A DNA stretch of 64,000 bases from UBA6263 sp049305865 (lineage in GTDB: Bacteria > Patescibacteriota > Gracilibacteria > Absconditabacterales > Absconditicoccaceae). A model generated the notes under the pieces. The model was not told where the DNA came from and did no database searches. It saw nothing but the letters and a program-made list of their open reading frames with translations. The DNA lies in contig JBAQPP010000014.1 in the NCBI GenBank assembly GCA_049305865.1, forward strand, positions 6,994-70,993, in the 5' to 3' direction. The translations under genes were made by a program, and so were the position numbers. This document shows positions 27,002 to 38,492 of the stretch, piece after piece. Every line of letters begins with the position of its first letter. Position 1 is the first letter of the stretch.

Positions 27002-27793
27002 TTATACTACATCTTCCATCTTATCTCCTTCAATTTCTTTGATCTGGTCGCGAATTATCGCGGCTTTTTCAAATTCCCAATTTTTTATGCAGTCATCCAA
27101 TTGCATTCTAAGGTCTTTGGTTATAATCGCTTTTTCTACTTTTGTCATTCTTTTTAATCTTTTGACTTTTCATCTAGTTATACCTTCAAATCATTGTACA
27201 AGGTTATCATCAGTCTTTACAGATTCTAAGAGTTTCACATTAGAATCAGCTTTTTGTGGAGTTATATTATTTTTTACATTATATTCTTGTTGTATCTTAC
27301 GACGACGGTATGTCTCTCGTAAAGATTTGATCATAGATTCTGTTAAATTATCTGCATACAATATTACCTCTCAAGCAGGATTCCTAGATGCACGTCATAT
27401 AATCTGGACAAGAGATGTAGTCGAACGCAAAAATCATTCTTTATCAGCATCCAGTATCGCTATCAGACTCACCTCGGGTAAATCTATTCATTCTCTCAGT
27501 AAGTTTACTCATACTATCATATCAATCTGACCAGTTTTTAATTTTTTGATTATCTCTCGACGATCTAAAGTACTTATTTCACTATGCAAATAAAAAGCCT
27601 TATATCATTTCTTTACAAGGAAATTGGTCACTTCTTCAGAAGATTTTTTGGTTAAAGTGAGGATAAGAATCTTTCCTCATTTTAAGATATGTTCATCGAT
27701 TTTGTTTATCAAGCTATCGATAAATTCTGGTACCTGTGCTGGTAACTTATCTACATCTGCTTGTAAAAAATCTTTCAAATTAGTCTTTTTCAT
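27002..27793 (-). CDS. UvrB C-terminal half (helicase domain 2 plus UVR motif), stand-alone
   Basis: 263 residues that match only the C-terminal part of excinuclease subunit UvrB (full protein about 660). Seen: the second RecA-like domain with NLLREGIDLPEVSLIAILDA (motif V), ATP-domain arginine motif QIIGRASRN (motif VI), EVILYADNLT, and the C-terminal UVR helix pair that recruits UvrC (LDDCIKNWEFEKAAIIRDQI). The first RecA domain with Walker A/B and the damage-binding beta hairpin are missing, and a TAA lies in frame 15 bases upstream of the ATG, so nothing upstream restores it. Either a remnant of a broken uvrB or a trimmed accessory protein; reading-frame integrity and TGA glycines argue it is still expressed. 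Confidence 0.8.
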
Positions 27794-27849
27794 AACATTT
27801 CAATATTTTTAAATAATATTATATTATAAATATTAATAATAATATTAAA

Positions 27850-27885
27850 AGCAATAAAAAAAAATCTGCACGTGAATGCAGATTC
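27850..27885 (-). terminator. Rho-independent terminator after 809-residue gene
   Basis: Minus strand: ATCTGCA / TGCAGAT stem (27864-27883) with a 6-base loop, followed by a run of nine or more T. It lies 17 bases past the stop at 27901. Confidence 0.85.
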
Positions 27886-27900
27886 TTAAAACATATACAA

Positions 27901-30330
27901 TTATCCAATAACAATATTATATCCTGGATAACTATTAAGAAGAAGTGTTTTAATCGCTTGGTAAAATTTAGGATCTATAGATCCATAACCTTGACTAGTT
28001 CAATATAAATGAACTTTTTTTTCTATATCATTGATATCTATTCTACCGCCTCATAAACATGATCCATTTTCACAATATTTACCGTGAATATTAGAATGAT
28101 ATGTTAAATTTTCACTCAAAAAATATAACTCTGAATCATCTGATTTAAGAGATAATACATATTTTTGTCAGGGTGTTGTATAGTTTACTATTGTTTTTCC
28201 TTTTTTTCATTCAATAATATTTTTTATAGAGTCTTCTTCTAATTTTAATTTTACAGCCCTAGATCTTTCTTGTATATCCAATTGATCTTGTCTATCTTCT
28301 TTTATTTTATTTTCCACAGATCGAACAATATTAACAAACTCCTCTAATCACGATATATAGGGATCTGCAACAATTTTCGTATCAACACCAATAGCATCAT
28401 CATATCACTTCTCTATCAATTTTCTTGCCAAAGATTTTGGTAACTCACCATGTTTTAATTTTTTTGTCATTTCATCATATCTAGAATCTTTATATTTACT
28501 AACATATTCATAATCTTCAATTTTATTATAAATATAATCTTGAAGATATATTCCTTTATATCATGGCATTTTCCTAATTAAACTGCGAAATCTGGAATAA
28601 AATTCACTAAATTCATTTTCTTTTATTTTTTTTGTTTCGTTAATAACCCTATCTACAAGTAGATTCATTTGTTCTACATTTAATGCTGTAGGTAAATATA
28701 TTTCTCAAAAAAACAATGACATTATTTCTTCTAATGAAGAATTATTGATAAGATGATTCATATACATAATTTCGGCTGGTTTCGTTGGTCATCCTTCTGG
28801 AGATAGATAACTACGATACATTGTATAACCGTGACCTGAAGAGCTAAAAGTAAATATACATTTTCGTGGAAATTGCTTTATATTATCTTCTGTTATCTTT
28901 CATAAATCATACAAAGAAGCATAAACTTTCGCAGTAATTAATGGTTTTGGTAAATTATTTATATCAATAGTTGTTTTATCCAAAAGTAATTTTACAGTAT
29001 CAGTATCTCATAGAGACCATAGCATTTCGGCTATTTTCCCATCAAGTTTTTTGTCAGTTGTGTCTATAGATTCAAGAAAAGAATTTATACCATTAATATT
29101 CTCATAAGTTCGATATTTTCACTTTTTTGCTATTAAATCAATATTGTTATTAATCAAGTTTACATTTAATTTTTCTTTTATACTTTTATGCTTAAAAACA
29201 TCTTGAAAATTATGATCAACAACCAATAAATCATTTAATACATTTTCATCAATAGTACCGTCTATAATAAGTTGATCTATACGTTCATTTAATTCTCAAC
29301 CATTGATTATCGAAGTATACTCTCTTTTTCATGGGAATTCAAAAAAATTTGTATCACGCATTGTATCATTTCTATTATAATTATCTTCCAATCCAGCATA
29401 TCAAATAGCATCTATCAAAGGAAGTTTTATATCAAGTCATTTCAAAAAGATAATAATCTCAGAAAGAGATAGTCAATTTTCTTTAATACTATTTTGATTA
29501 AAAACACGAGAAAAAATATCAGGATTTGCAAGATCTTTTTTTAATTGTTCTATTGTTGTTTCTGGGATTCAAGAATAATCGGTAGAAGAATAACCGTTTT
29601 TACTAGAATTATAATAGGAACTAGAATTATCATACAAAAAATAACGATTTTTTATTAAAAAAGGCAAAAGCGAATAAATAAACTCTACATTATTTGTTTT
29701 GGTTAGGGCACTGTTTATTATCTCTTTTAAAGATGCTTTAGCACTAAATAGATACTCAGTACCATTACTCCATACTCAACTGGGCCTATTATGAAACTTA
29801 TCAATAATACGATAATCTAACACTCCACGTTCTTCAATAATGGAACGATCAAAGTTATAATCATTTATTACATGATAAGTATTTTTAACAGCAATGATAC
29901 TTAACTCTTCTATCACTCATTGAGACAATAAAGGAAAACTTTTTTTAAAGAGAGATAATCATTGAGCACCATAGAACATACCATTTTTATAAAATTTTCA
30001 AACAACGTCTTTCACTAGTTTATTTTCTTTCTCAGAAAGTTTAGTTCAAGATTTTAGATAAGAATCTATAAATATTGATATAGAATTAGATACGTCTCGC
30101 AACTTACCAGATACTAATAAATCTTCTATTTTTTTAGTAGTTTCTTCAGGAGACATTCTTCTACTGTCTTCATACTCATTAGTTCCTTTTCATTCTTCTA
30201 GTGTTTTTTCTTTTTTTAAAAGTACTTCAGCAATTTCTCTTCACTCATTTCATTGAGAACGTAACTTTCTTAATTTATCGCTAAGATTCTTTCTGTAATC
30301 TGGATCTAAAGAAATTTTTGCATCTACCAT
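27901..30330 (-). CDS. Large cytoplasmic hypothetical protein
   Basis: 809 residues, checked codon by codon for absence of TAA/TAG over most of its length. No signal peptide or membrane helix; charged and helical, with lysine/glutamate-rich ends (an RKLRSQGNEGREIAEVLLKK start and a KIKEDRQDQLDIQERSRAVK coiled-coil-like stretch near residue 675). No enzyme motif is seen. Family not recognised. It is monocistronic: its own TTGACA/TATAAT promoter (30362-30389) and a strong terminator (27850-27885). The promoter region closely resembles that of the neighbour at 30497, suggesting shared control. Glycines use both TGA and GGN. Confidence 0.75.
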
Positions 30331-30361
30331 GATAATAGTTTAAAAAAAATAAATATACCTA

Positions 30362-30389
30362 ATTATATATCTATTTCTATATCTGTCAA
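30362..30389 (-). promoter_or_regulatory. Sigma-70-type promoter of 809-residue gene
   Basis: Minus strand TTGACA (30384-30389), a 16-base spacer, TATAAT (30362-30367), then TAGGTATATTTA at the expected transcription start. The start codon is 31 bases past the -10. The same -10 extension occurs at 31136-31164. Confidence 0.75.
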
Positions 30390-30408
30390 ATCTTAGAGGT
30401 GGGAAATT

Positions 30409-30439
30409 AGAAAAAGATCTGAACCTAGATGCAGATCTT
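30409..30439 (-). terminator. Terminator after 200-residue gene
   Basis: Minus strand: AAGATCTG / CAGATCTT stem (30414-30439) followed by five T. It lies between the stop at 30497 and the promoter of the next gene. Confidence 0.65.
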
Positions 30440-30496
30440 CACATATGATTAATTATTTTGATAAGAACTAATTGGTTTTCATAAATGGCCAAATTT

Positions 30497-31099
30497 TTAT
30501 TCTTCGATAACAAATGGGAATCTAGCGTAAAACATTCATTGTCCTATATCTATACCAATACCATGGTGATGGGATTGAATACGCCCAGTATATCTTTCTG
30601 AACTAACAACCTTCTCTGGCATATAAATATATCCTTTTTGATCTTTTAAGAACTTTTCATTATTTGATACAAATTGTAGATATTCTTCAAATTTTATAGG
30701 TCTTACTCAAAATTCTTTCATTTTTTCAATATAATTTGATTCTGATAACTGTTCCTCTGGTTTTAACTTTTCATTTTTTTCACGATCAAATCTTAACATA
30801 ACAATTTTTAATTTTTTAGCTTTGGGAGTATTATAGTTTAAATGTTTTACAACTCATGCAGGAAGATCTTGTGTTTGTAACTTATTAAAAATCGTTTCTT
30901 TATCATATTCTTCTACATCTAAGAAATTAATTTTCTGGCCATCTAAATCACTTAAATAACCTGCTTTTTCTAAATCACTTGTTCTATCTTCTAATAGATT
31001 ATCTTTCAATACATTCGCTACTTCATTCGTAAGAAAAGTTTGTTCAACGCCTGTTTCTTCAAGTCAATCAGTCTTTTCAGTTTTTATAGTATTAACCAT
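30497..31099 (-). CDS. Hypothetical protein with own promoter and terminator
   Basis: 200 residues, acidic, no signal peptide or membrane helix. Not recognised. The C-terminal third is the most conserved-looking part: PEKVVSSERYTGRIQSHHHG, then IGIDIGQGMFYARFPFVIEE, with three consecutive histidines that could bind metal. Four glycines are TGA (DGLEE, PAGVV, EFGVR, GQGMF). It has its own strong promoter (31136-31164) and terminator (30409-30439). The promoter and initial transcribed sequence are nearly the same as those of the downstream 809-residue gene, so the two may respond together. Confidence 0.72.
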
Positions 31100-31135
31100 T
31101 TTTATAAAATTTTAAAGTAAAATTAAATATACCTA

Positions 31136-31164
31136 ACTATAATCCTACTCTCTAAATTTGTCAA
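31136..31164 (-). promoter_or_regulatory. Sigma-70-type promoter of 200-residue gene
   Basis: Minus strand TTGACA (31159-31164), a 17-base spacer, TATAGT (31136-31141), then TAGGTATATTTA. The 5' leader would be about 30 bases. Confidence 0.7.
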
Positions 31165-31377
31165 ATTTTTAATGGTTTTTTTATTATTTAGCTTGATTAT
31201 AAAACAGCCTTATTTTATATTAATTTTCTTAAAAAGATCCTCTTTAAAAAAGTTAAAAACAAGTTATACTGAACTATAGCTGTAAATATAATCGCGTCCA
31301 TCGATTAACAAAAGTTGTTCAATATATAATATTATCGATATAAATATCTTTTAAAACAATATACCAAACATCTCATT

Positions 31378-31863
31378 ATGAAAAAATTATATAACGAATT
31401 TTTAATTATCGCTAAAGAGCTTAATTCAATCGATATCACACCAGTTCTATACGGTTCTCTGGGATTAAGCATGCTTTTAAATATAGATCTCAAACCGCAA
31501 GATATAGATATATTAATACCAGAAAATTTCTTAAAAACAGATTGGAATTTATTTAAAAATCTTATTGAAAAACTCTGATATAAATTAGTCGATTTACATG
31601 AACATGAGTTTAAAAAAGAAAAAATAAAAATAGCCTTTGCTACACAGGAAAATTTAAAACCCTTTGCCAATGTCGATCATAATAATCTAGAAATTGTTCA
31701 AAATATAGGTGCATATAAACAATTATCATTACAAGATTACCTAAAAGTTTATACAAAGTCATCAAAAGATAGTTACAGAAAAGACAAAAATAACGATAAA
31801 GATGCAACAAAAATAAATATAATAAAATCAATTATTTTAAAAGAAAAAATAACTAAAGTATAA
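31378..31863 (+). CDS. Nucleotidyltransferase-fold protein
   Basis: 161 residues. The N-terminal part carries a minimal nucleotidyltransferase signature: LYGSLGLSMLL (the GS motif, residues 22-32) followed by QDIDILIP (the D-x-D motif), as in AbiEii-like or orphan aminoglycoside-nucleotidyltransferase-like proteins. The C-terminus is a lysine-rich helix. Few glycines: GGT, GGA, one TGA (EKLGYKL) and GGT. It is the first plus-strand gene after a divergent 278-base gap and stands 21 bases before the SOUL-MsrA gene. It could be an antitoxin, a toxin or a housekeeping transferase; no partner toxin is recognised next to it. Confidence 0.65.
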
Positions 31864-31884
31864 TTATTTACTTAAAATAAATTT

Positions 31885-33021
31885 ATGAAAAATATGATCT
31901 ATATAATTACGTCTTTCGTAGCCATTATTGCACTCTGGTCTCTCTGGGGATTTTTATGATCAAATGTTGAACAGCCCAACTATACTGTAGTTAAAAAAAT
32001 GAATAGCTACGAAATAAGACAATATCCAGAACATATCATAGCACAAACCACAGTACAGGGTTCTTTTAAACAATCACTAAACAATGGCTTTCGTATTTTA
32101 GCAGGGTATATTTTTGGTTGAAATACAAAAAAAGAAAGCATTGCTATGACTGCGCCCGTAGTAGCTCAACAGAATGGTAAAACCAACAAATCAGAAAGTA
32201 TTTCTATGACCGCCCCAGTAATAGCAACGACCCAAGGGGATTCACAGATAATATCTTTTAATATGCCCCGCTCCTATACGCTTGAAACATTACCAATACC
32301 TACCGATCCAAGAGTAAAAATTATAACAATTCCATCTGAGAAATATGCAGTGATGAGATTCTTCTGGTATAACTCAGATACAAAAATTAAAAATATGCAA
32401 AAAAAATTACTTTCAGCTCTTGCTGAGGATGGGATAGCAACACAAGGGAATATATCATATGCTTGATACAATGCACCATTGACTCCTCCGCGGATGACAC
32501 GTAACGAAGTTTTAATTGAGCTAAAAGACACTATGAGCAAAAAAATAGTATTAGCTGGTGGTTGCTTTTGGGGTATAGAAGAACTAATCAGAAAACAACC
32601 AGGCGTAATAAACACCACTGTAGGGTATAACGGAGGCAAGATAAAAAATCCTACCTATGAAAATCATAAAAGCCATGCAGAGGCAGTTGAAATAGAATAT
32701 GATACTCAGAAAACATCGTATAAGAAACTACTAGATTTTTTCTTTCAAATTCATAATCCCACAACATTAAATAGTCAGGGCAATGACATTGGCTCTTCGT
32801 ACAGATCAGCAATTTTTTATGGAAATGAAGAAGAAAAAGAAGAAGCAAAAAATTTTATTGAAATTGTAAACAAATCAAAAAGATGGAAAGATCAGGTAGT
32901 AACAACATTAGAACCATTAGAAACATTTTATCCAGCAGAAGAATATCACCAGGATTATTTACAAAAAAACCCAGATGGTTACACCTGTCATGTTGTTTAT
33001 TTTGATAGTTATATAAAATAA
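31885..33021 (+). CDS. SOUL heme-binding domain fused to peptide methionine sulfoxide reductase A
   Basis: 378 residues in one frame. Residues ~5-23 form a membrane anchor or signal. Residues ~30-212 are a SOUL/HEBP domain: YEIRQYPEHIIAQTTVQGSF, FRILAGYIFGGN, two copies of SxSMTAPV, YTLETLPIPTDPRVK, and the terminal NEVLIEL. Residues 217-378 are MsrA: the catalytic GGCFWG motif, VGYNGG, YHQDYLQKNP and a C-terminal YTCHVV cysteine. MsrA reduces methionine-S-sulfoxide in proteins. No stop separates the parts; an internal ATG at 32533 could also start MsrA alone. Unlike its neighbours, the MsrA part has no TGA glycine among about 11, and the SOUL part has three, which suggests recent transfer. 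Confidence 0.85.
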
Positions 33022-33040
33022 TTGAGACTATACACAAACC

Positions 33041-34819
33041 TTATTCCTTAATTTCACCTTTGACCAACTTTTTCAAATCTTCAATATACTTTATATATTT
33101 TCAATCTTTTGTGATAGCATCTAATTTTATATAAATAGATTTGTAAGCTTCCTGTTGTTTGTCCTGGGAATAATTTTTGATTTGAGATTGGATATTGATA
33201 AACATCGTCAAAGCTTTTTTATCTATTCCAGTCTGTACCTCATTTCCACTAGAGATACTACCCCATTCCATAAGTTTTTTTATATTTAGAAATTTTCATA
33301 ATTTTCATTTGTACTTGGGATTGAGTCCATCTATATCATCTCAAGTTTTTCTAAGTGCTTGATAAATATCAGTATTTTTTAGATAGGGTTTGTTGGACCA
33401 TAGAAGTGCTATAGCTCAAGCCACAATAGGCGTAGCAAAAGATGTTCATTGTCCATTATTATAATCTATATTTCAAGAAGCAAATCTTTTATCAGATAGT
33501 CCAAATATATTTTCTCAAGGAGCAACCATATCGACACACTTAGATCCATAACGAGCAAAATCAGATTTTGTTTTTTGATTATTTACAGAGCTTACTCATA
33601 TCAAAAAGTTTTTGTTTCCATCGTTACATACCGGAGAGCTAGGATATCTATCTAGATCTTGCTTAGATCCATTCAAAGTATTACCAGCTGCTACAGTCAC
33701 TACTACATCATGGTCATAAGCATACTGGAAAAACTTATCAAAATCTTTTTGATAGTTGCCTATCTCATCAGATCCAAAACTTACATTTATAATCTTAGCA
33801 CCATTATCTACAGCATATTTTATTGCATCTCATACATTGTAAACAGTTTTCAAAGATTTATCAAAAATTTTTAATGTCATAATCTTTGATTTGGGAGCTA
33901 TTCCAGCAATTCAGATTCAGTTATCTTTTTTGGCAGATATGATACCAGCTATCATAGTCCCATGATCAGACTGTATGCTCATATCATCACTATCATCTAC
34001 AAAATTTCGTCAATAAATATCGTCTACATATCAGTTCTTATCATCATCTATTCCATTATCAGCTATTTCCGATTTATTTATCCACAGATTATCTTTGAGA
34101 TCTGGATGATTTATTTTTACTCCCACATCCATCACAGCAACAGTTATTCAATCTCATAGTTTTTTATAATTTTTCCATATATCTTCTATACCTAGTATAT
34201 TCAAATATTCCTGCTTAGAAGAATATTCATCATTACTCAATTTGGGATATATATTAAATTTAAATAATTCTGAGAAAATTCACGCACTATTTTGTACTTT
34301 AAAATTGCTAGTTATTTTCTTTACTTGTGGTAGATTAAGCCATATTCTATTATCTGTCCAAGAGACTATACTTGCTTTGTAATCTCCGAAGTAAACATTT
34401 CCGACAGCCGATCCAAATCCCCTTCACTGGATCAAAACCTTCTCTGATTCTCAGCCAGATTTTTTCACATAATTTCAATCAGAAATATCTATAATCACTG
34501 GTTTTATAGCATAGTCAGCGGTTCATATGATATTACCATTTACATAAACCTTTATTTTCCCTTTGAGTGATATATTGGATGGTACCAAAACTTTTATCAA
34601 ACTATCAGACCATAAATTCAATCACTGATTACCATTTACAAAACAATGACTATCATCGTTAAAACATACTCATCCATATTTACCTATATTACTACCAAAT
34701 CAATCACCATATATACTCAATTCTTTACCAGCATCCAAAAATGAACTAGACAAATCAATAGCTGAAGCCCAAGATCATAAAAATCAGATTAAAATCAAAA
34801 CTAATATTATTTTTCTCAT
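33041..34819 (-). CDS. Secreted subtilisin-like serine protease with TIG-like domains
   Basis: 592 residues. A signal peptide (MRKIILVLILIGFLGSWASA) is followed by two beta-sandwich TIG/IPT-like modules (residues ~25-185; typical VLIQGRGFGSAVGNVYFGD) and an S8 peptidase domain. The catalytic triad is visible: Asp231 in VMDVGVKINHPD, His286 in QSDHGTMIAG, Ser460 in GQGTSFATPIVAG; the oxyanion/nucleophile GQGTS glycine is TGA. The C-terminal ~100 residues are helical and charged. It converges with the SOUL-MsrA gene (19-base gap). Probably degrades or processes proteins outside the cell or on its surface. Confidence 0.92.
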
Positions 34820-34923
34820 TATCATAAATAACATAAAGCTGATATAAATTATTTTTTTATTTGATTAAATCAACCTAATAAGTATTTTTTGATATGTAAT
34901 TTTTAGTTTTTCAATTATCTATA

Positions 34924-36273
34924 GTGCAACAATTCAATTTTTCATTTATCAACCTCTGATGCAACAAAAACCTCGTCGATACACAATTTCTAATGTGAAG
35001 AATTTTTGATTTATGAATGAATAACCCCAATTATGAAACAAATTATTCAATCGATCCTTATGATCAGGATGTAGAATTTGTTTTTTTAAATACTTGCTGA
35101 TTCATCTCAAGTGGTAGGGATGAAATGATAAATACAATAGGTGAGCTTTTAGGAGATTGAAAAAAGGTCTATCTATTGGGTTGTTGATTACAATATTATA
35201 AAAAGATTTTAAATGAAACCAATTTATTCTCATTGATAAAAGAAGTAGAAACAAAAGATCCAAAGGATTTATTTTTTCTATCACGATCAGATTTTGAAAA
35301 TATAAGCATAGCTAAATTAATAAAATGATATAACTCACCAGATTTTAAAGATTTTAAGTTTACTGATTTCCCAAGAGCATATACCAATGCTGAGTATAAA
35401 TTTGAATATCTTAAAATTGCGGAATGATGTGACAACAATTGTACTTTCTGTATCATCCCCAAGCTTAGATGAAAACAACAATCACTCCCAATTGAAAAAA
35501 TAATAAATGAAATTAACAATATGCTCAATGCATGAATACAAGAAATTATCTTAATAGCACAAGACACTACAACTTATGGAAGAGACCTATACGGTGAAAG
35601 TAAATTATTTCAACTACTTGAAGAAATAGAAAAAATCAAAACTGATTTTAAATACAGACTACTCTATCTATACCCAGATATCATAACTATCAAAGAACTA
35701 AAAAGATTAACAAAATTCAAAAAATTTATTCCATATTTTGATATCCCTCTACAACATATCAGTTCTACAATACTCAAAAGAATGGGAAGATTTTACAACG
35801 AAGAAAAAATATATAGTTTATTAGATTTTATAAAAAAAGAATTTCCAATCAGTTTTATTAGGACAAATTTTATTATATGATTCCCAGGTGAGACCGATGA
35901 AGATCATGATAAATTATTAGAATTTATTCAAAAACAATATTTTGATAATATTGCACTTTTTGAATATCATGACGAACCATTTGCAACATCAAGTAGATTG
36001 GATAACAAAGTTCCTGCTAATGTCATTAGGAAAAGATTTACTCAGACTAAGCAACTAGTAAATCGTCAATTAATTGATCGAGAAAATAATAGAAAATGAA
36101 AAAAAGAAATATGATATATTATGGATTTTATGGATGATGAGATCACAGTACGTCCAGAACTTCATGCACCAGAAATAGATCCCTATGATGATATCACATC
36201 ACAGCAAATAATTTGAGTTTTTGAGAATAAGGAAGGTTTAGAAATCTGAGATAAAATAATTTATAGAGTATAA
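34924..36273 (+). CDS. rimO: Ribosomal protein S12 methylthiotransferase RimO
   Basis: Radical SAM enzyme that adds a methylthio group to an Asp of ribosomal protein S12, 449 residues. The N-terminal UPF0004 domain starts INLGCNKNLVDTQFLMG (cluster cysteine 13) with LNTCGF; the radical-SAM CxxxCxxC is GCDNNCTFC (Cys169, 173, 176) followed by IPKLRG, typical of RimO rather than MiaB. A C-terminal TRAM-like domain follows (RPELHAPEIDPYDDI). The start was chosen as GTG at 34924 because the conserved INLGC block precedes every in-frame ATG; the nearest upstream stop is at 34897. Confidence 0.9.
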
Positions 36274-36318
36274 ATAAATTTAAAATATATATCTTTCATA
36301 AATAGCAATAAGAAATTT

Positions 36319-36466
36319 GGTTCTTTACAAATTGTTTGAGCCGCTAATATTACCCGAAAAGCAAACTGAATATAAGTAGCGAGTTTTGTAAAGAACTAGC
36401 TTTTTTGCACTTGTCCTCCGCGTAAGTCGGGGGATACTTTTTTGGCAATGAAAAAAAGTAGGTCCA
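36319..36466 (+). repeat. Mosaic intergenic repeat, copy A
   Basis: This lies in a 366-base gap between rimO and the HemW-like gene. An outer stem GTTCTTTACAAA (36320-36331) / TTTGTAAAGAAC (36385-36396) encloses an inner GCTA/TAGC pairing, then AGCTTTTTTGC. It is followed by GTCCTCCGCGTAAGTCGGGGG (a GC hairpin) and TACTTTTTTGGCAATG with a complementary AAAAAAAGTA. The same modules recur, re-ordered, at 41310-41480. It could act as a terminator, a structured RNA or a non-autonomous mobile element. Confidence 0.7.
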
Positions 36467-36639
36467 AGTGAAACGTTATATTTAAAATAATCTTATAAAT
36501 TTAATTTCTACATAAAAAAATAAATCTGATTTATAATGTCTTTTTAAAACCAACCTGCAAATATTTTTTTGAGTTTGAATTAAACTATCACTTATATAAA
36601 ATAAACTTACATTTCACGCTTTACGTTTTGAAAATTTAT

Positions 36640-37887
36640 ATGTTAAGTATTTATATTCATATCCCCTTTTGCAATCAAAAATGTAAATATTGTTCATTTA
36701 ATATTTTTCCAGTTAACAATATAGAAAACTCACATAAAATAATAGATAATTATATATCTAGTCTAGAAAAAGAAATCGATTTTTATGCAACATATTTCTG
36801 ATCTGAGCAGATTAGATCTATTTATTTTTGATGAGGAACACCAAGTAAGATCTGAGCAAAAAATATCATTAGAATAATAGACAAGATCAAAGAGAAATTT
36901 AATTTAGAAAATTTAGCAGAATTAAGTTTAGAATTCAATCCTTATCCCAAAGAAGAAATTTATGAATTAATAGATATACTAAACAAAAAATATAATTGAT
37001 TCTCTAGGTTAAGATATAGCTTTGGAATACAGAGTCTTGATAATAAATTACTACAAGAATCCTGAAGAGAAAGTTCATTACTTTGATTGGTTGATTTTAT
37101 AAGATGATTAAGAGATCTCAAACAAGAGAATAATATTTTTAATTTTGATTTTATCGCATTTGGTAAATTCAATGAAACTAGGAAGTGAAATAAACAACTA
37201 CGAAATGAAAATACACTAGAATTCTTTCAAAATTTTGTAAATTCTTGATTGGCAGAAAGTTTTTCTCTTTATACATTAGAATTATTCCATTGAAGTTTAC
37301 GATATCATCAAGATAAAAACAAAGATATGTTTGCTGACGACGATATCTATGAAGAGTTTTCATTATTAAAAGATATCATATTAGACTGATGATATCTAAG
37401 GTATGAATTATCCAATTTCTCCAAATTATGACTAAGTAGTATACACAACAGAGTTTATCGAGAAATGCAAAATTATATATGACTATGAGTATCATGATCA
37501 TCATTTTTAAATTCCGATATTGAAAATTACCAAGAAATTATTAAAAAAATCAATCCTGATTTCGATACACAAAATAAATGAATAAGATTTACAAATACTC
37601 AATCCATAAGTGACTATATAAATTGAGATTTTATAGATTCCAAAAACATTCAGATTCTGAATGAAGATGATTATCTCATAGAGAAGTTCTTTCTGAATCT
37701 TAGGACAGATCAATGAATACAAAATATTGACGAATTCAAAAATGTTTTAGTCAAAAACTACTTGGAATTAATAACGGGCTATCAAGATAGTTGATTTTGC
37801 ACCTTAGATGGTCAAAAAATAAAATTAACAGACCAATGAATGGACGTTTTCAATTCAATAGTTACAGACCTATTAGAAAGAATATAA
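36640..37887 (+). CDS. HemW-like radical SAM protein
   Basis: 415 residues. It begins MLSIYIHIPFCNQKCKYCSF, the signature of the HemN/HemW family, with cluster cysteines 11, 15 and 18; further family marks are SIYFGGGTPSKI, SLEFNP and RLRYSFGIQSLDN. Sequence features such as the IHIPFC start and lack of the long HemN N-terminus fit HemW (a heme chaperone) rather than coproporphyrinogen oxidase, but heme synthesis genes are not in view and CPR bacteria usually lack them. Many TGA glycines, including two in the GGG of GGGTP (TGA-GGA order mixed). Monocistronic-looking, 32 bases before the next gene. Confidence 0.82.
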
Positions 37888-37919
37888 TTGTTTTTAATTA
37901 TTAGTCTCAAATAATTCTT

Positions 37920-38486
37920 ATGACATCATGGACTATACCATATCAAACTCATAGATATCACCAACAACAAAGATTTGCTTGATGTGGTTTATATACACTC
38001 AAAAATGTCATAGAAAGTTTACAAAATGAAATAGATCTAACTATAAAAAATTATGCTCCTACTTTTTGGAATAAAATTTCATGATTTATGCTACCCAAAA
38101 CAGTCATAAAAGTATTGAAAAAACATTGATTAAATACAACACGATGAAGATATATAATAAAATGAAAGGACAATAAAATTAATTTTCTAAAAAATCTATT
38201 ACATAATTGACCAGTGGTACTTGTTATATGACACGCCTATAAATGAAAAAAAGATTTTAATCTATTAAAGGCAGTATCTGTACAACATTATGTAAGCTTA
38301 CGAGGTTATGATGACCAAGAATGAATATTTTATGTATATGATTCTTGAGCACCCAAAAGACTTATAAGAAAAGACTTACCAGTATGAAACATAGCACTAA
38401 AATATAAAGATCTCATAAAATATTGGAAATTCTGATGATTTATGGTAAAAAAATATTTTTATATAAGCATAAATTATAATCTGTAA
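37920..38486 (+). CDS. C39-like papain-fold cysteine peptidase
   Basis: 188 residues, apparently cytosolic, no signal peptide. It fits peptidase C39-like domains: the nucleophile region QRFAGCGLYTLKNVIE (Cys22, preceded by Gln9/Gln15-17 as possible oxyanion Gln), then VSVQHYVSLRGYDD (His123) and FYVYDSG (Asp141). C39 domains remove double-glycine leaders when fused to ABC exporters, but stand-alone forms also serve other roles. No transporter or leader peptide is adjacent. It converges with rlmH, six bases between stops. About 12 glycines are TGA. Confidence 0.68.
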
Positions 38487-38492
38487 ATATAC

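Noticed and set aside
27039..27530. 163-codon plus-strand frame
   Set aside because: Antisense to the UvrB-like gene whose motifs are unmistakable.
31100..31377. Gene in the 278-base divergent gap
   Set aside because: Only promoter-like sequence for the minus-strand gene and AT-rich sequence; no frame with coding character.
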